Of a stretch of 59,985 nt of DNA, positions 59,947 through 59,985 are shown piece by piece. The notes under the pieces are model-generated. The model saw nothing but the letters and a program-made list of their open reading frames with translations. It was not told the origin of the DNA and searched no databases. Position 1 is the stretch's first letter, and each line of letters opens with the position of its first letter. This stretch comes from CAIOHW01 sp046317855. Lineage in GTDB: Bacteria > Bdellovibrionota > UBA1018. Made by a program: the position numbers and the translations under genes. Where the stretch lies: assembly GCA_046317855.1 (NCBI GenBank), contig JBKCVM010000019.1:1-59985 (forward strand). Direction: 5' to 3'.

Positions 59947-59985
59947 CGATTGCGATCCAGTGCCCATAAAAGACCAGGACCGCGC

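Noticed and set aside
1..59985. tRNA, rRNA, insertion sequences, phage genes, toxin-antitoxin or defence systems
   Set aside because: I found no cloverleaf-like segments, transposase, integrase, or defence-type genes; every large open frame is accounted for by housekeeping, envelope or unknown genes.

Overview
The window reads as one densely packed stretch of chromosome from a diderm (Gram-negative) bacterium with type IV pili. There is no rRNA, tRNA, insertion sequence, prophage or CRISPR array, and no stretch longer than about 140 bases lacks a gene. Base composition is moderately GC-rich and looks uniform by eye. The pilus gene order (B-T-C-R-A-H-I-D-M-N-O-P-Q), the many TPR and lipoprotein genes, and the Omp85/TamB and Bat modules resemble Bdellovibrionota/Myxococcota-type former deltaproteobacteria. 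I lean towards a Bdellovibrio-like lineage, but this placement is an inference without database support.

Layout. 1-7.1 kb: the end of a sigma-54 activator, a periplasmic PPIase with a DUF1704 metallopeptidase-like gene, a small unknown gene, rplM-rpsI, an agmatinase-family gene and a Cys-rich lipoprotein. 7.2-25.1 kb: a nearly unbroken minus-strand run which in transcription order is ABC permease (pilI-like), pilD, an unknown membrane protein, pilM-N-O-P-Q, a TPR gene, efp, accB, accC, another TPR gene, tamB and an Omp85 gene. 25.1-32.7 kb: the rest of the pilus system, with a divergent ABC ATPase (pilH-like), major pilin pilA, a TPR gene, a receiver-less sigma-54 activator, pilC, pilT and pilB. 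32.7-35.9 kb: ribF and type III glutamine synthetase.

36-52.3 kb: a second long minus-strand run. In transcription order it is tatC, rpsF, rpsR, a DUF2232 membrane protein, rplI, dnaB, a 1362-residue lipoprotein of unknown function, moxR, DUF58, a DUF4381-like gene, batA, a batB-batC fusion and batD. 52.3-60 kb: a membrane-anchored cyclophilin overlapping a Ppx/GppA-like gene, two unknown genes, a MarC-family membrane protein, a two-domain M16 peptidase and hemW.

Functionally the window is dominated by envelope biogenesis: a complete type IV pilus machine (motor ATPases, platform, alignment complex, secretin, prepilin peptidase, pilin, an ABC pair and regulator), Omp85/TamB outer-membrane assembly, acetyl-CoA carboxylase subunits for fatty acids, Tat export, periplasmic PPIases and the Bat complex. 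Core translation genes (rplM, rpsI, efp, rpsF, rpsR, rplI) are interleaved. Many junctions are 4-base overlaps or GTG/TTG starts placed just after a Shine-Dalgarno inside the preceding gene, so translational coupling is widespread. The least explained items are the 1362-residue lipoprotein, the unknown protein between PilD and PilM, the rearranged pilus ABC pair, the six-POTRA Omp85 protein and the structured leader upstream of rpsF.
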